From assembly GCA_030040475.1 (NCBI GenBank), contig JASHTQ010000513.1:1-5545 (forward strand): a DNA stretch of 5,545 bases. Direction: 5' to 3'. Of the stretch, positions 5,402 to 5,545 are shown in pieces (the first letter of the stretch is position 1; every line of letters starts with the position of its first letter). The DNA comes from Streptosporangiaceae bacterium. GTDB taxonomy: Bacteria; Actinomycetota; Actinomycetes; Streptosporangiales; Streptosporangiaceae. The notes beneath the pieces are model-generated. The model was not told the origin of the DNA and did no database searches. It worked only from the letters and a program-made list of their open reading frames with translations. The position numbers and the translations under genes were made by a program.

Positions 5402-5545
5402 TTGCTTGCTGCGGCACTAGACAAGCTCCTGGCCAGCGCCGCGCGGCCCGGCGTGATGGTCCAGGTGCTCCCGTTCACCGCGCACGACCACGCGGGAGTG
5501 GAAGGCCCGATATCCGTCTATGATTTCGATGACTCGCCGGCGGTC
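5402..5545 (+). pseudogene. 5'-truncated DUF5753 domain (Scr1-type XRE regulator fragment)
   Basis: This frame, which runs off the right edge, reads LLAAALDKLLASAARPGVM, then VQVLPFTAHDHAGVEGP and ISVYDFDDSPAV. That matches the DUF5753 core found at the C-terminus of actinobacterial helix-turn-helix regulators (typical pattern: QLDRLLELxxxPxVxVQVLPFxAGxHPGxxGPFxxLEF). In intact members an XRE DNA-binding domain and the first half of DUF5753 precede this point. Here the frame is open upstream but reads an Arg/Pro-rich stretch with no family resemblance, and the GNAT remnant and palindrome occupy the space where about 150 residues should be. No plausible start codon with a ribosome-binding site is visible. 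It is probably the leftover 3' part of a regulator gene; what lies past the window edge is unknown. Chance is unlikely given the long VQVLPF match. Confidence 0.65.

Noticed and set aside
1..5545. CRISPR arrays, tRNA or rRNA genes, and insertion-sequence transposases
   Set aside because: No regularly spaced repeats, tRNA-like cloverleaf, rRNA segments or transposase motifs were seen by eye on either strand.

Overview
The window is GC-rich (close to 70% by eye) with strong G/C third-position bias and GTG starts, which points to a high-GC actinomycete. The acyl-CoA dehydrogenase families, the secreted Streptomyces-type SGNH esterase and a DUF5753 fragment fit the same group. No more precise taxon can be read from the sequence.

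Left part (1-1454): a minus-strand gene running off the left edge looks like the N-terminus of an AMP-binding acyl-CoA synthetase. It is divergent from a complete acyl-CoA dehydrogenase (ACAD1, 243-1454) that retains the FAD-binding motifs and the catalytic Glu. The pair fits activation and then alpha,beta-dehydrogenation of a fatty or carboxylic acid. ACAD1 ends in an AT-rich tail with rare codons that looks like captured non-coding DNA. A 9-bp inverted repeat overlaps its stop codon.

Middle (1533-3479): a complete, probably secreted SGNH/GDSL esterase (1533-2351) with six cysteines is followed by a GC hairpin. Next comes a wreck of a UvrD/Rep-type helicase (2406-3479). It is broken by a deletion through the Walker A motif, a one-base C-run frameshift and the loss of the central motor motifs.

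Right part (3624-5545): a second acyl-CoA dehydrogenase-like gene (ACAD2, 3624-4805) is open throughout but has lost most signature FAD-contact residues, like the non-catalytic partner subunits of heteromeric actinobacterial ACADs. After it comes a run of gene debris: a possible antisense scrap of a carboxymuconolactone-decarboxylase-like gene, a GNAT acetyltransferase pseudogene with a nonsense codon and an internal deletion, a 48-bp element bounded by an 11-bp perfect inverted repeat, and a 5'-truncated DUF5753 (Scr1-type regulator) fragment running off the right edge.

I do not see a coherent new multi-gene system here. The real story is a small set of intact lipid-metabolism and secreted-esterase genes separated by decaying accessory genes. 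The most useful leads are the degenerate ACAD2, the odd ACAD1 tail with its inverted repeat, and the palindromic element at 5280-5327.
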